Assembly: GCF_022012435.1 (NCBI RefSeq)
Contig: NZ_JAKLUA010000001.1
Location: 1,426,001-1,490,000, forward strand
From: Bradyrhizobium zhengyangense
GTDB taxonomy: Bacteria; Pseudomonadota; Alphaproteobacteria; Rhizobiales; Xanthobacteraceae
Length of the DNA stretch: 64,000 nucleotides
Reading direction: 5' to 3'
Positions 63,876 through 64,000 of the stretch are shown piece by piece (the first letter of the stretch is position 1; the number at the start of each line of letters is the position of its first letter). The position numbers and the translations under genes are program-made. The notes beneath the pieces were generated by a model, which saw nothing but the letters and a program-made list of their open reading frames with translations, was not told the origin of the DNA and searched no databases.

Positions 63876-64000
63876 GCGGACAACTCTTGCGATGTGCTCA
63901 GCCCGGAGGCCTGGTAGATTTGGAGGAGATGGTGCAGCTCTTCGGCGTCATCGATCTCGCCGCGCACCAGCGTTCGAGCGACGCGCCCATTGACGATCAC
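63872..64000 (-). CDS. Ribose-type ABC transporter ATPase (C-terminal end only)
   Basis: Only the last 42 codons lie in the window; the gene continues past the right edge. The visible end (VNGRVARTLVRGEIDDAEEL) fits the tail of an RbsA-type ATPase. Its TGA overlaps the permease ATG. The operon order (ATPase, permease, binding protein) supports the call. Confidence 0.65.
   Translation of the reverse strand: MIVNGRVARTLVRGEIDDAEELHHLLQIYQASGLSTSQELSA

Overview
The window reads as chromosomal DNA of a high-GC alphaproteobacterium, most likely a Bradyrhizobium-type member of the Rhizobiales. The basis is GC-rich codon use throughout, a catabolic repertoire dominated by ABC importers, rhizobial-style inositol and thu-like sugar operons, and an alphaproteobacterial-type SOS box (GTTC-N7-GTTC). 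No rRNA, tRNA, CRISPR array, insertion sequence, integrase or phage gene was seen. The species call is inference.

Region 1 (3-8262): the end of an indolepyruvate oxidoreductase operon (iorA partial, iorB) runs into two MarR regulators. It converges on an oppositely transcribed operon encoding a Rieske ring-hydroxylating dioxygenase (alpha and beta), its PDR-type reductase, a CoA ligase and an SDR. Together these look like an aerobic indole/aryl-acid pathway, possibly indole-3-acetate (iad-like), with a well-formed promoter and a palindromic operator in front of the reductase gene. Region 2 (8393-15994): a thu-like sugar operon (binding protein, two permeases, Gfo/Idh dehydrogenase, ThuA, LacI regulator) with no ATPase gene, plus two SDR genes. 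Region 3 (16039-25187): myo-inositol catabolism (iolE, iolD, divergent iolG), followed by an inositol-monophosphatase-family gene and a complete AfuABC-like importer, an arrangement that suggests uptake and dephosphorylation of a phosphorylated polyol. Region 4 (25246-28529): DNA repair, with dinB (Pol IV) convergent with a fusion of a FAN1-like VRR-NUC nuclease and a DnaQ-like exonuclease, which has a perfect SOS box upstream.

Region 5 (28928-51017) is the most unusual part: about 22 kb, all on the plus strand. It encodes a Liv-type binding protein, an AraC regulator, a Liv-type importer whose second ATPase is fused to a Tm-1-like (UPF0261) domain, a separate PEP-hydrolase-like TIM barrel, a giant flotillin-like protein with an exact 44-residue (4 x 11) repeat, two SRPBCC paralogues, a molybdenum hydroxylase whose large subunit is split into two adjacent in-frame genes, its MoxR and VWA maturation factors, three different lactonase-type hydrolases (one fused to an isochorismatase-like domain with Ser in place of Cys), and an FMN quinone reductase. 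The order suggests import, membrane-associated oxidation and hydrolytic ring opening of one unknown compound. I know of no described system with this composition.

Region 6 (51027-64000): a minus-strand operon reads deoC, ALDH16-like aldehyde dehydrogenase, RbsD-like mutarotase, ribokinase-family kinase, then a complete sugar ABC importer. This fits 2-deoxyribose use: import, anomer exchange, phosphorylation, aldol cleavage to glyceraldehyde-3-phosphate and acetaldehyde, and oxidation of the acetaldehyde. A divergent DeoR-family gene is the likely regulator, with an array of ATTGT-type words between it and deoC. After two strong hairpins between convergent genes, a ribose-type (CUT2) importer runs off the right edge.
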